Below, in pieces: positions 42,390 to 51,773 of a stretch of 64,000 nt of DNA. The DNA comes from JAOPZW01 sp963807305. Its GTDB lineage: Bacteria; Actinomycetota; Thermoleophilia; Solirubrobacterales; Solirubrobacteraceae. Every line of letters starts with the position of its first letter. The first letter of the stretch is position 1. The stretch spans positions 1 to 64,000 of the forward strand of contig CAWEBN010000014.1 in the NCBI GenBank assembly GCA_963807305.1, given 5' to 3'. The notes beneath the pieces are model-generated. The model was not told where the DNA came from and did no database searches. It was given only the letters and a program-made list of their open reading frames with translations. The position numbers and the translations under genes were made by a program.

Positions 42390-43723
42390 ATGGCGGACGC
42401 CAAGCGTCGCCCACGGCCCGCACTCGCCACCCTGATCGCGAGCGGAGTCGTGTGTGTTGGGGTGGTGGCCGTGACTTTGTCGCCTGCCACCACCGTCGTC
42501 AAGCCGCTTGCAGCGGTTTTGACGTTCAGCGCGGTCATCGCGGAGCTGCTGGCTGCCCAGTATTCGGCCCAGCTCAAGGTCTCCGCCGCGTTCGTCGCGG
42601 CCATGATCGCGGTGGGCTTCCTGGGGCCCCTGGCGGCCTTCCTCATCCCCACCATCTCGTTCGTCGCGACCTGGCTGGTCGAGCGTTACCGATGGCGCGC
42701 GCTGATCATCAACATCGCGAGCTCCTCGACGCCCGTCGCCCTGACGGCCGTCGCGTTCCAGGCCATCGATCCAGACCGCGCCGGCGCCGGCTTCGCATTG
42801 CTGCTGGCGGCCGCCGCCGCGGTGACCATGGCGCTCAACTTCCTGATCGCCCCGCTGCTGTTCGCGATCCTCGACGGGACGTCGCTGACGGCGGGCCTGC
42901 GGTCGATGAAGGGTCTGGTCGCGCCGGTCGCGATCAACATCGCGGTCGTCGCGACGATCGCCGAGATCTACGCCGAGCTCGGCCTCGTCGCTCTCGTCTT
43001 CGTCCTGCTGAACGTCGTCGCGTTCACGTACATGGCGCGGCTCGTCGTCACCGCACGCGAACGCACGCGCGAGTACGCGAGCCTGTCCTGGGGCGTCCTG
43101 TCGGGCCTCATCCGGACCCTCGACGAGCGCGACTCGCGTGCGGCGCGCCATTGTGCGGCGGTCGCCGCGTTCTCGCGCGACATCGCCAATCAGGTCGGGC
43201 TGTCCAAGCGCGAGCAGGAGCTACGCGCACACCGCGGGCCTCCTGCACGACATCGGCAAGTTCGTCCTCTCCGACCGGGTGATGGAGCGCGGCGGCGAGC
43301 TGCAGGACCCCGACTGGCGCGGTGTCCGCCGCCACCCGGACATCGGCGCCGAGCTGCTGCGGGACATCGGGGTCTACGGGCCCGGTGGCGGAGATCGTGC
43401 GCGCCCACCACGAGCGGATCGACGGGCGCGGGTACCCACGCGGCCTGAAGGGCGACGAGATCCCCGCGCTCGCACGGATCGTCGCGGTGGCCGAGGTCTA
43501 TGACACGCTCACCGCGCCGGATACCTACCGGACGCCGATGACCTCGTTCGAGGCGCTCAACGAGTTGCGGCGCGTCGCGGGATCCCAGCTCGATCCGGTC
43601 TACGTCGAGGCGCTCGCGGAGCTGCTGTCCGGCCGCGGCACCGACTACCGCCACGCCGACGAGGCCGACTTCGATCGCGAGCTCGACATCGAGCGCCGCA
43701 TGAACGAGGCCGTCGCGCCGTGA
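42390..43723 (+). pseudogene. Membrane HD-GYP c-di-GMP phosphodiesterase-like gene with two frameshifts
   Basis: The reading frame begins at ATG 42390 with six or more membrane helices (ATLIASGVVCVGVVAVTL, FAILDG and others, about 1-230), then LIRTLDERDSRAARHCAAVAAF. The HD part AHTAGLLHDIGK continues in the second frame after about 43224, and the GYP part EIVRAHHERIDGRGYP in the third frame after about 43385. Removing one A in GAGCTACGCG and one C in GGGCCCGG restores a single frame through the stop at 43723. Intact relatives hydrolyse cyclic di-GMP. Either a decayed gene or two base errors. Confidence 0.8.
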
Positions 43724-43739
43724 CGGACGGCTGAGTCCG

Positions 43740-44507
43740 ATGTCGATGGGTGGGATGGCGCCCTCGGGAACGCATCTCGACGCGGGCGACACGTTCGGAC
43801 GCGCCCTCATCGACGCGCTCGAGGGCGTGTCGGAGCCGCTGGCCGTCGAGCGTGACGACGGGTGGCGCGATGAGTACATCGCGTCGCTGTACCTGAATGG
43901 CGCGGAGTCGTGGGCACCGGCGGCGCGACGGGCGCTGGAGGCGGTACGCGGACGCGTGCTCGACCTCGGGGCGGGCGGCGGACGCCACGCGAGCCTGCTC
44001 GAGCAGCGGGGCTGCGAGGTGACCGCCGTCGACATCTCGGAGGGCGCCCTGGAGACGTGCCGGCGCCGCGGGCTGCTGGCGATTCGCGGCGCCATCGGCG
44101 AGCCGGGCCTGCTGGCAGGCGAACGGTTCGATGCGATGCTGCTGCTGGGGCACAACCTTGGATTGCTGCAGAGCTACGACAAGGCACCATCCATCCTGCG
44201 GTGGCTGGCCGACCGCTGTCGGCCCGGCGCGGTGCTGATCGGCGACAGCCTCGATACGACCATGGCCGCGGCCCCCGGCTGGCGCTCGTACCACGAGCTC
44301 AACCGCGAGCGCGGGCGGCGCCCGGGCGAGGCGCGCATGCGCATCTGCTACGCGGGCAGCTGTGGCGACTGGTTCGACTACTGGCTCCTGTCCCCGCAGG
44401 AGCTGGCGGAGGTGAGCCAGGACACGCCCTGGGAGGTCGAGCGCATCGAGTTCGATGACGACGAGCGCTTCGCCGGCGACTACGTCGCGATCCTGCGCCG
44501 GCGCTGA
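43740..44507 (+). CDS. Class I SAM-dependent methyltransferase
   Basis: 255 residues from ATG 43740. Motif I VLDLGAGGGRHASLLEQRG, the acidic AVDISEGAL and FDAMLLLGHNLGLL with LADRCRPGAVLIGD identify a small-molecule methyltransferase. The region DWFDYWLLSPQELAEV near the C terminus is common in a group of uncharacterised actinobacterial enzymes. It follows the HD-GYP gene by 16 bp. Substrate unknown. Confidence 0.85.
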   Translation: MSMGGMAPSGTHLDAGDTFGRALIDALEGVSEPLAVERDDGWRDEYIASLYLNGAESWAPAARRALEAVRGRVLDLGAGGGRHASLLEQRGCEVTAVDISEGALETCRRRGLLAIRGAIGEPGLLAGERFDAMLLLGHNLGLLQSYDKAPSILRWLADRCRPGAVLIGDSLDTTMAAAPGWRSYHELNRERGRRPGEARMRICYAGSCGDWFDYWLLSPQELAEVSQDTPWEVERIEFDDDERFAGDYVAILRRR

Positions 44508-44527
44508 GCGACCGCGTCAGCGCCGGC

Positions 44528-44731
44528 TCAGCCGGAGCGCGGGCGCAGCGAGTCGAGAAACGCGTCGAGCTGCGCGACGCTGAAGCGCCGTTGACCGCCG
44601 GGCGTGCGGTAGCCCTGGAGGTGGCCGGCGTCCGACCAGCGGCGCACGGTCGAGATCGACACGCCGAGGTGGCGCGCGGCCTCCGAAGCGGTGAGGCCCA
44701 TGCGCGACCCGGGCTCGATGGTGGGACTCAT
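44528..44731 (-). CDS. BldC-like small MerR-type regulator
   Basis: 67 residues from ATG 44731. LTASEAARHLGVSISTVRRWSDAGHL and YRTPGGQRRFSVAQLDAFL give the winged helix of BldC/excisionase-like proteins, and the length equals that of Streptomyces BldC (about 68). BldC binds tandem direct repeats and controls developmental genes; here targets are unknown. TTTGCGCA occurs upstream (44781-44788) and also upstream of MerR copy 1. Divergent from ppk2. Confidence 0.85.
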   Translation of the reverse strand: MSPTIEPGSRMGLTASEAARHLGVSISTVRRWSDAGHLQGYRTPGGQRRFSVAQLDAFLDSLRPRSG

Positions 44732-44828
44732 GGTGGCCAAGTACGACAGCGCGTGGGCCGTGCACGAGCCGCCGTGCAGCTTTGCGCAGGTTTGGCGCGC
44801 CGAGCCTGCGGCTGGGAGGATGGAAGCC

Positions 44829-45605
44829 ATGGGCCGCCTCGACGACGTCGACCTCTCGCTGAAGCTCTCGCGCAAGGAGCAGGACCGCCTGCTCGAGCAG
44901 CACGGCGAGCGCATGGCGCAGCTGCGCCTCACGCTCGCCGGCCTCATCGGGGCCGGCAAGCTCGGGCCGCCGCTGTGCGTGCTCTTCGAGGGCTGGGACG
45001 CCAGCGGCAAGGGCGGGGCCATCAAGCGGCTGGTCGCGCCGCTCGACGCCCGCCACGTCCGCGTCAGGTCCTTCGCCGCCCCCTCGCCCGACGAGAAGCG
45101 CCACCACTACCTGCACCGCTTCGTCCCCGCGCTGCCGGGGTGGGGCGGCATGGCCGTGCTCGATCGCACCTGGTACGGCCGCGTGCTCGTCGAGCGCGTC
45201 GAGGGATTCGCCACCGACGAGCAGTGGCGGCGCGCCTATCGCGAGATCGACGACTTCGAGCGCATGCTCGTCGACGACGGCATGATCATCGTCAAGCTCT
45301 TCCTGCACATCTCGGAGGCCGAGCAGCTCAAGCGCTTCGAGCGCCGCCGCCAGGATCCGCTGAAGACGTGGAAGCTCACCGACGAGGACTGGCGCAACCG
45401 CGAGAAGCATCCTGCCTACGAGGCCGCGCTCGAGGAGATGTTCGAGCGCACTGGCACCGAGCACGCGCCGTGGCGGATCGTCCCGGGCGACTCCAAGCGC
45501 TACGCGCGCGTGCGCGTCATGGAGGAGGTCATCGCCGCCATCGAGGAGGGCTGCGCGCGCAGCGACTTCCCGCTGCCGGCGCCGATCGAGCCCGTGACCA
45601 GCTAG
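44829..45605 (+). CDS. ppk2: Polyphosphate kinase 2 family protein
   Basis: 258 residues from ATG 44829, with GGGAGG 9 nt upstream. Walker A FEGWDASGKGGAIKRL, Walker B VLDRTWYGRVLVERV and the lid RRRQDPLKTWKLTDEDWRNR match PPK2. It transfers phosphate between polyphosphate and nucleoside mono- or diphosphates; the subclass cannot be set. Its stop overlaps that of the convergent MATE gene. Confidence 0.93.
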   Translation: MGRLDDVDLSLKLSRKEQDRLLEQHGERMAQLRLTLAGLIGAGKLGPPLCVLFEGWDASGKGGAIKRLVAPLDARHVRVRSFAAPSPDEKRHHYLHRFVPALPGWGGMAVLDRTWYGRVLVERVEGFATDEQWRRAYREIDDFERMLVDDGMIIVKLFLHISEAEQLKRFERRRQDPLKTWKLTDEDWRNREKHPAYEAALEEMFERTGTEHAPWRIVPGDSKRYARVRVMEEVIAAIEEGCARSDFPLPAPIEPVTS

Positions 45606-46882
45606 GCGTGCGCGCCGACGAGCGCCCAGCGGCGGCGCACGAAGCGCCCGCCGAGCGTCGCGAGGCGCACGAGCATGAGGATGTCGAGTCCCAGCCACAC
45701 CACGGCGACGCTGCCGGCCGAGAGGACGATCGGCAGGAAGGCGACGAAGGCCACGACCATCGCCGCCGCCAGGTAGCGCGTGTCGCCCGCCCCGATGAGG
45801 ATGCCGTCGAGCGCGAAGACCACGGCGGCCACCGGCCACATCGCACAGAACAGTGGCCACAGCTCCTGGGCCTGGTCGATGACGTCGGGATCGCTCGTGA
45901 ACGCGCGCGGGATCACGTCGGCGAGGGCGAGGAAGACGCCGCCGATGATGAGCCCGGCCCCGAGCGACAGCTCGAGCATCCGGCGCCCCGCGGCGAAGGC
46001 CTCGTCCGCATCGCCGGCGCCGAGCGCGCGGCCGACGATGACCTGCCCGGCGATCGCGATCGCGTCGAGCACGAGCGCCAGGAAGCCGAAGAGCTGGAAG
46101 GCGATCTGGTGGGCCGCGACGCTGGCCGCGCCGATGCGGGCGCACACGGCGGTGGCGAGCACGAAGCAGCCCAGCAGCGCCGCCGTGCGCACGACGAGCT
46201 GAGCGCCGATCGACACGAGCGAGCGGATCCGCTCGAGGTCGGGCCAGGCGAAGACGCGCAGCAGCACGACCGCGAACGCGATCCCCATCCCGAGTTGCGC
46301 GAGCACCGTGCCCCACGCCGACCCGTCCAGGCCCCAGCCGAAGCCGTAGACGAACAGCACCTCGAGCACGATGTTGACGACGTTGGCCGCCACCACGATG
46401 ACGAGCGGGGTGCGCAGGTCGCTCATGCCGCGCAGCCAGCCCTGACCCGCCAGTGCGACGAGCGCCATCGGCAGCCCGAGCGCGGCGATGCGCAGGTAGC
46501 GCGCCGACATGTCGGCGACGTGCCCGTCGCCACCCAGCGCATTCACGAGCGGAGCGGCGAACGCCGACACCACCGCGGCGAGGGCGACCCCCGCGGCGAG
46601 TGCGAGCCAGAGCGCCTGCGGGCCGAGCGCGGCGGCATCCGCGTCGCGGCCGGCGCCGTGCAACCGCGTCACGCGCGCGGTCGTCCCGTAGGTCAGGAAG
46701 ATGCACAGCGCGACGAGGTTCGACAGCACCGTCGCGGCCAGGGCCAGCGCCGCGAGCTGCGGCGTGCCGAGATGGCCGACGATCGCGGTGTCGACCAGCA
46801 GGTACAGCGGCTCGGCGGCGAGCGCCCCCAGGGCGGGCAGCGCGAGGCGCAGGATCTCGCCGTCGTAGGGGGTACGGCGCAC
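45602..46882 (-). CDS. MATE family efflux transporter
   Basis: 426 residues from GTG 46882 (VRRTPYDGEILRLALPAL). Twelve hydrophobic segments in two similar halves, with LVDTAIVGHLGTPQLAAL at the start of the first and GAASVAAHQIAFQLFGFLAL in the second, are MATE/DinF hallmarks. It exports cationic compounds or drugs using Na+ or H+ gradients. Divergent from the lipoprotein gene by 23 bp. Confidence 0.93.
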   Translation of the reverse strand: MRRTPYDGEILRLALPALGALAAEPLYLLVDTAIVGHLGTPQLAALALAATVLSNLVALCIFLTYGTTARVTRLHGAGRDADAAALGPQALWLALAAGVALAAVVSAFAAPLVNALGGDGHVADMSARYLRIAALGLPMALVALAGQGWLRGMSDLRTPLVIVVAANVVNIVLEVLFVYGFGWGLDGSAWGTVLAQLGMGIAFAVVLLRVFAWPDLERIRSLVSIGAQLVVRTAALLGCFVLATAVCARIGAASVAAHQIAFQLFGFLALVLDAIAIAGQVIVGRALGAGDADEAFAAGRRMLELSLGAGLIIGGVFLALADVIPRAFTSDPDVIDQAQELWPLFCAMWPVAAVVFALDGILIGAGDTRYLAAAMVVAFVAFLPIVLSAGSVAVVWLGLDILMLVRLATLGGRFVRRRWALVGAHA

Positions 46883-46905
46883 CCGGGCCACTCTACGATC
46901 CGGCG

Positions 46906-47355
46906 ATGGTCCGAGTCCTCGCGCTGCTCGCCGCCGCATCGCTGGCGGCCTGCGGCGCGGCCGGCGACCCGCTCGACGAGGCGTGCGTGAGCAGCCCGCG
47001 CGCCATCGAGCGCGCGCTGGCCCGCGCGCCCGGCCCGGTGACCCTGCCCTCGGGAACGCGGCTGTCGCAGTGCGTCTCCAACGCGCGCAACGACGCGGAC
47101 CTGCAGACGGCGGGCGCCGTCCTCACCCGCGCGGCCGACCACCTCTCCGCCCAGGCGGCGACGGGCGACGCGGAGGCCGCGCTGCGGCTCGGCTACCTGG
47201 TCGGCGCGGCGCGGCGCGGCGCACAGCGCACGGCCGGCATCCACGCCGAGCTTCAGCGCCACATCGAGCGCTCGGCCGCGGTGCTCGACGGCAAGGGCGC
47301 CCGCATCGCCGCCGCGCTGGCCCGCGGGCAGCGCGCCGGGGAGGCGACCGGATGA
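46906..47355 (+). CDS. Putative lipoprotein of unknown function
   Basis: 149 residues from ATG 46906. Residues 1-15 are a lipoprotein signal (VRVLALLAAASLAAC) with the lipobox LAAC. The mature part is Ala/Arg-rich and helical (LQTAGAVLTRAADHLSAQA, ALRLGYLVGAARRGAQRT). No domain recognised. Its stop overlaps the start of the hydrolase gene (ATGA), suggesting cotranscription. Confidence 0.7.
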   Translation: MVRVLALLAAASLAACGAAGDPLDEACVSSPRAIERALARAPGPVTLPSGTRLSQCVSNARNDADLQTAGAVLTRAADHLSAQAATGDAEAALRLGYLVGAARRGAQRTAGIHAELQRHIERSAAVLDGKGARIAAALARGQRAGEATG

Positions 47356-48179
47356 AGCTGCGCCTCTACCACCACCCCGACGGGGCGCGCGTGGCCTACC
47401 GCGAGACGGGCACCGGCCCCGGCCTCGTGCTCCTGCACTCGGCGCTGCTCAGCCACCGCGAGTTCGAGCCGATCGTCGAGCCGCTGGCCGATCGCTACCG
47501 CTTGATCCTCCCCGACCTGCCGCTGCACGGCGACTCCGAGGACCGCCCGCGCCACCCCTACACGCTCGACTGGCTGGCCGAGGTCATCGCCGCCTTCTGC
47601 ATGGAGACCGCCGGGGCGCGCCCGCTCGTCGGCGGCCACGACCTGGGCGCGCAGATCCTGCTGCGCGCGCTCGAGCTGCGGGCCATCACGCCGGGGCGGC
47701 TCGTGCTCATGCCCAACCCGCTGCACCGCCCGGCGCCGCGCGAGAAGTGGCGCACGGCGGCGCGCCTGGGCGCCGTGCCGGGCCTCGGCCACGCGCTGAC
47801 CCACGTCGCGCGCGCCGCCTATCGACCCGAGCGCGGGGTCAAGCTCTCGGTCAGCGCCGACCCCGCAGCGCGCGACCTGCTGCGCCACGCCTTCGCCGAC
47901 GTCGGCGGCAACGTCAACCTCGCGCGGTCGTGGGCGCGCTTCGCCAAGCGCTGGCCGGCGGGCCCGCGCCGCGAGCTGCTCGACCTCTACCCGCACCTCG
48001 ACTTCCCGGTGCTCCTGCTGTGGGCCGATGCCGACCGGCGCCATCCGCTGCAGGCCGCCGAGGAGGCGCTCGACCTGCTGCCCGACGGCCAGCTGCGCGT
48101 GCTGAGCGACACCGGCTTCCTCATGGCCTACGACGACGGGGTCGGAGTCGCGAGGGAGCTTGCCGCCTTCTGTGGCTAG
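47352..48179 (+). CDS. Alpha/beta hydrolase with Asp nucleophile elbow
   Basis: 275 residues from ATG 47352. LVLLHSALLSHREFEPIV supplies the oxyanion region (HSAL in place of HGxP). The elbow is GGHDLGAQ, with Asp as nucleophile as in haloalkane dehalogenases and epoxide hydrolases. VLLLWADADRRHP carries the acid Asp, but the final His is not clear near DTGFLMAYDDG, so activity is uncertain. Coupled to the lipoprotein gene and 10 bp before fumC. Confidence 0.85.
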   Translation: MKLRLYHHPDGARVAYRETGTGPGLVLLHSALLSHREFEPIVEPLADRYRLILPDLPLHGDSEDRPRHPYTLDWLAEVIAAFCMETAGARPLVGGHDLGAQILLRALELRAITPGRLVLMPNPLHRPAPREKWRTAARLGAVPGLGHALTHVARAAYRPERGVKLSVSADPAARDLLRHAFADVGGNVNLARSWARFAKRWPAGPRRELLDLYPHLDFPVLLLWADADRRHPLQAAEEALDLLPDGQLRVLSDTGFLMAYDDGVGVARELAAFCG

Positions 48180-48189
48180 GGTCTCGGCC

Positions 48190-49512
48190 ATGGCTCCGCG
48201 AAAGACGCTCTACGGCGGCGAGACGAAGAAGGCCGTCGACAACTTCCCCATCTCCGGCGAGACGGTCCCCGCCTCGGTCATCCACTGGCTCGGTCGCATC
48301 AAGGGCGCCGCGGCGCGGGCGAACGCCGACCTGGGCAAGCTCGACCCCAAGCTGGCCGACGCCATCGCGCGGGCGGGCGACGAGGTGGCCGCCGGCGACC
48401 ACGACGCGCAGTTCCCGATCGACGTCTTCCAGACCGGCTCGGGCACCTCGTCGAACATGAACGCCAACGAGGTCCTCGCCTCGCTGGCGGGCGACGGCGT
48501 CCACGCCAACGACCACGTGAACATGGGCCAGTCCTCCAACGACGTGTTCCCCAGCGCCGTCCACCTCGCCGCGCTCGATCGTGCGACCAACCAGCTGCTG
48601 CCCGCGCTGAAGACGCTCGAGCGCTCGCTCGCGCGCAAGGCCAAGCGCTTCCAGAACGTCGTCAAGTCAGGACGCACGCACCTCATGGACGCGGTGCCCG
48701 TGACCCTCGGCCAGGAGTTCGGCGGCTACGCGGCGCAGGTTCGCCTCGGCCAGGAGCGCATCGAGGCGGCGCTCGTCCACGTGCGCCAGATCCCGCTCGG
48801 CGGCACCGCGGCGGGCACGGGGCTCAACACGCACCCGAAGTTCGCCGACAAGGTACGCCGCGAGCTCACGAAGCAGACCAAGCTGAAGATCGACCCGCCC
48901 GCCGACCCGTTCGAGGCGCAGGCCAACCGCGACGCGCTCGTCGAGCTGTCCGGCGCGCTGAAGGTCGTCGCCGTGTCGCTGACCAAGATCGCGCAGGACA
49001 TCGCGCTCATGGGCTCGGGCCCGCGTGCCGGCATCGGCGAGATCTTCCTGCCCGAGCTGCAGAAGGGCTCGTCGATCATGCCAGGCAAGGTCAACCCGGT
49101 CATGCCCGAGGTCGTCCTCCAGGTGGCCGCGCAGGTCATCGGCAACGACGCCGCGATCACCGTCGGCGGGCTGCAGGGGCAATTCGAGCTCAACGTGCGC
49201 ATCCCGCTCATCGCGCGCAACCTGCTGCAGTCGATCCACCTGCTCTCGACCGCGTCGCTCGCCTTCGCCGAGAAGTGCGTCGACGGCATCGAGGTCAACA
49301 AGGAGGGCGCCAAGCGCTCGGCCGAGTCGACGCTCGCCGTGGCCACCGCGCTCAACGAGCACATCGGCTACGACAGGGGCGCGGCGATCGTCAAGAAGGC
49401 GTCGGACTCCGGGCGCCCGCTGCGTGACGTCGCGCTGGAGGAGGGCGTCGAGCCGGCGCTCTACGACCGCATCATCGACCTGCGCAAGATCGCGGCGGGG
49501 AATCAGGCCTAG
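48190..49512 (+). CDS. fumC: Class II fumarate hydratase
   Basis: 440 residues from ATG 48190. The family signature GSSIMPGKVNPVMPE, the substrate motifs TGSGTSSNMNANEV and NMGQSSNDVFPSAVH, and SGRTHLMDAVPVTLGQE are all intact. It interconverts fumarate and malate in the citric acid cycle without an Fe-S cluster. GTG-rich neighbours suggest read-through from the hydrolase gene. Confidence 0.96.
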   Translation: MAPRKTLYGGETKKAVDNFPISGETVPASVIHWLGRIKGAAARANADLGKLDPKLADAIARAGDEVAAGDHDAQFPIDVFQTGSGTSSNMNANEVLASLAGDGVHANDHVNMGQSSNDVFPSAVHLAALDRATNQLLPALKTLERSLARKAKRFQNVVKSGRTHLMDAVPVTLGQEFGGYAAQVRLGQERIEAALVHVRQIPLGGTAAGTGLNTHPKFADKVRRELTKQTKLKIDPPADPFEAQANRDALVELSGALKVVAVSLTKIAQDIALMGSGPRAGIGEIFLPELQKGSSIMPGKVNPVMPEVVLQVAAQVIGNDAAITVGGLQGQFELNVRIPLIARNLLQSIHLLSTASLAFAEKCVDGIEVNKEGAKRSAESTLAVATALNEHIGYDRGAAIVKKASDSGRPLRDVALEEGVEPALYDRIIDLRKIAAGNQA

Positions 49513-49928
49513 GCTCGCGGGCGGGCGTCCGCCTGGCGTCTGCGGCGCTTCGCGGCGCTCTAACGGCATCATCGAGAGAAGGGAGGCGGCCGGCGGTTCG
49601 GGGCGCGGGTCGTCGTCCTCAGGCGCGTGCGCCTTGGGGGTGCAGTCGTGCGTGTTTCGCGACAGTCTTTGGAGATGCCCGAGGGGGTGGTCGACATCGA
49701 CCTAAATAATCTCGGTCAAACGCGCACACCCCCGTCGGCCGCGCGCGGAAGGTGTTGCAAGACACGCTCGAAATGCGCAGGGACTCCGCGCCGGGAACCG
49801 GCGACGCGAGCGGAGCGGGCGAGCGCCCGCCCACCGCCACCCTCCTTCCCTCGATGCAGCAGTAAGCGCCGCGCAGAACCAGGACGCAACGCGGACGACC
49901 GACGACCGGACGACCGACGACGGCAGGC
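49513..49928. other. 416-bp intergenic stretch without a supported gene
   Basis: It separates fumC from the convergent GH2 gene. A frame from 49627 encodes a compositionally odd 119-residue product and is not called. Base use is more mixed than in the flanking genes near 49690-49760 (ATCGACCTAAATAATCTCGG). Near its right end, the 15-bp unit GGACGACCGACGACC occurs twice in tandem (49893-49922). Confidence 0.5.
49893..49922. repeat. Two tandem 15-bp units
   Basis: GGACGACCGACGACC at 49893-49907 is repeated at 49908-49922 with one mismatch at the last base. It lies just past the GH2 gene stop. No function is evident. Confidence 0.7.
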
Positions 49929-51773
49929 TCAGCCCGCGAAGGCCCGGCGCACCGCAGCGACCGCCGGCTTGGGCTGCCCCTCGTAGGTGAACAGCCCCTT
50001 CTGGTTGATCCCGCGCACGAGGTTGATGCTCGGCACCTGGCGGCGGATGGAGCCGCCCGCGAACGACGGCGCGAGCGCGAAGTCCTGCAGGTTCCAGACG
50101 AGCTCGCCGTCGAGCCACGGGGTCGCCTCGTAACTGCGGATGTGGCGGGTGAGCAGGCTGGACTGGAAGCTCTCGGAGCCCGGGGTGCCGGGCGCGTTGA
50201 GTCGGTTGGCCTCGGCGCCGAACTCGCTGACGATCAGCACCTTGCCGGGGAAGGTCGCGTGCACGCGCGCGAGCCAGCGGTCGATGGCCCCCTGCACGAC
50301 GGCCGGCGCCGCGAACGCGTCGTCGTACCAGCCCTCGTAGTTCGTGGCGCCCACGGCGTCGATGTGGCGGTACATGAAGCCGGCCTGGTCAGGCAGGTGG
50401 GTGCCCCACACGTCGATCGCCGTCGGTCGTCCGGGATCGAGGCGGTGCACGAGCTGGGCGGCGGCGTCGACGTACTCGGGCTGGCCGCCGAAGTGCCCGT
50501 TGCCGGCGACCTCGTTGGCGAGGTTCCAGGCCACCACGCTGGGGTGCAAGCGCTCCTGCAGCACGTTGAGGCGCACGCGGCGGATCGCGCGGCGCTGCTG
50601 CACGGGCGTGCGCGAGGTCCATGCGCCGGGGGCATCGACGGGGCCGACGCCCTGCCAGACGAGGATGCCGGCGGCGTCGAGGCGGTCGAGGAGCGCGTCG
50701 CTCAGCGGGTGCTGGCTGCGCGTGGCGTTGGCGCCGATGGCCTTCAGCCGCGCGACGATCGCGTCGGCGTCGGCGTCGGTGAGCGCGTCGCCGCGGCCCG
50801 GCGCGTCTTCCTGCAGCGAGGCGCCGCGCAGCTTCAGCGCCTCGCCGTTGAGCTCCAGGCGCCCGCCGGCCCAGCGCACCTCGCGCAGGCCGACGCGCTC
50901 GGTGAAGGCCGCCTCGCCGGGGACCTCGAGGCGCAGCGGCTCGAGCGTCGGGTGGCCGGGCTCCCAGAGGTTCGGGCGCGCGATGCGCACGCGCGCGCGA
51001 ACGGTGGCGCGCTGGCCGCGATCGAGATGCACAGGGTCGAAGCGCACCGCGGTGCCCGCGAGCGTCCCGCGCACGGCGATGGTCCGCGGGCCGGCACGGT
51101 TGCCGACGCCGACCGCCAGGTCGACCACCGCGTCGGTGCCGTCCAGGTGCGTGACGATCGACGGCGAGTCGAGCTCGCTGGCCCCGAGCTCACGGATCGA
51201 CACCGGGCGGTTGATGCCGCCGAAGTTGAACCAGGTGCGATGCCAGGCATCGGCCTTCATCGCCGCCGGATCGCGCCAGTCGGCGCGCACGACGAGCGTG
51301 TGCGCGCCGCCGGCCAGGGGCACCCGGGCCTCGAAGGGCAGGTAGGTCCCGGTGTGCTCGGCGGCGAAGCGCCCGTCGACCCAGACCGAGGCCCGGTGAT
51401 TGACCGACTCGAAGCGGATCGCGTAGACGCCCGCGCGCGGCACGATGACCGTCGTGCGGTACCACGCCACCGAACCGGCGAACGAGCGCTCGCCCGCCAC
51501 GCCGCGCACGTGGCGCGCGTTGGGCGAGAACGGCATCTTCTCCTCACGCCCGCCGAAGTGGCCGCCGGGCCAGCCGAGGGCCGCGCCCCGGTCGGCGTGG
51601 TCGCCGCGCACGATCCATGGGCCGTCGAGCACGCGCGCGCCGACCGGCCCGGTCACTGCCGGCAGCGCCGGGGCCGGCCGCTGCTGGCCGCCGATGGCGC
51701 CCGCCACGACCGCGAGGGCCGCCACCACGGCCGCCAGACAGACGGCCAGCACCGCCCACCGCGCAGCGCCCAT
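49929..51773 (-). CDS. Exported glycoside hydrolase family 2 enzyme
   Basis: 614 residues from ATG 51773. Residues 5-28 are a signal anchor (VLAVCLAAVVAALAVVAGA). A jelly-roll sugar-binding domain (YRTTVIVPRAGVYAIRFESV, VWVDGRFAAEH), an Ig-like domain and a TIM barrel follow. The barrel has VVAWNLANEVAG with the acid/base Glu and VLIVSEFGAE with the nucleophile Glu, as in GH2 beta-galactosidases, mannosidases and glucuronidases. Probably acts on extracellular polysaccharide; specificity unknown. About 300 bp of non-coding DNA separate it from the divergent secreted gene. Confidence 0.9.
   Translation of the reverse strand: MGAARWAVLAVCLAAVVAALAVVAGAIGGQQRPAPALPAVTGPVGARVLDGPWIVRGDHADRGAALGWPGGHFGGREEKMPFSPNARHVRGVAGERSFAGSVAWYRTTVIVPRAGVYAIRFESVNHRASVWVDGRFAAEHTGTYLPFEARVPLAGGAHTLVVRADWRDPAAMKADAWHRTWFNFGGINRPVSIRELGASELDSPSIVTHLDGTDAVVDLAVGVGNRAGPRTIAVRGTLAGTAVRFDPVHLDRGQRATVRARVRIARPNLWEPGHPTLEPLRLEVPGEAAFTERVGLREVRWAGGRLELNGEALKLRGASLQEDAPGRGDALTDADADAIVARLKAIGANATRSQHPLSDALLDRLDAAGILVWQGVGPVDAPGAWTSRTPVQQRRAIRRVRLNVLQERLHPSVVAWNLANEVAGNGHFGGQPEYVDAAAQLVHRLDPGRPTAIDVWGTHLPDQAGFMYRHIDAVGATNYEGWYDDAFAAPAVVQGAIDRWLARVHATFPGKVLIVSEFGAEANRLNAPGTPGSESFQSSLLTRHIRSYEATPWLDGELVWNLQDFALAPSFAGGSIRRQVPSINLVRGINQKGLFTYEGQPKPAVAAVRRAFAG

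Noticed and set aside
44528..44731. Excisionase of an integrated element
   Set aside because: The length and sequence fit BldC better, and no integrase, attachment-site duplication or tRNA is nearby.
49627..49986. Possible 119-residue gene after fumC
   Set aside because: No ribosome site, biased Arg/Pro composition and overlap with the GH2 coding end.
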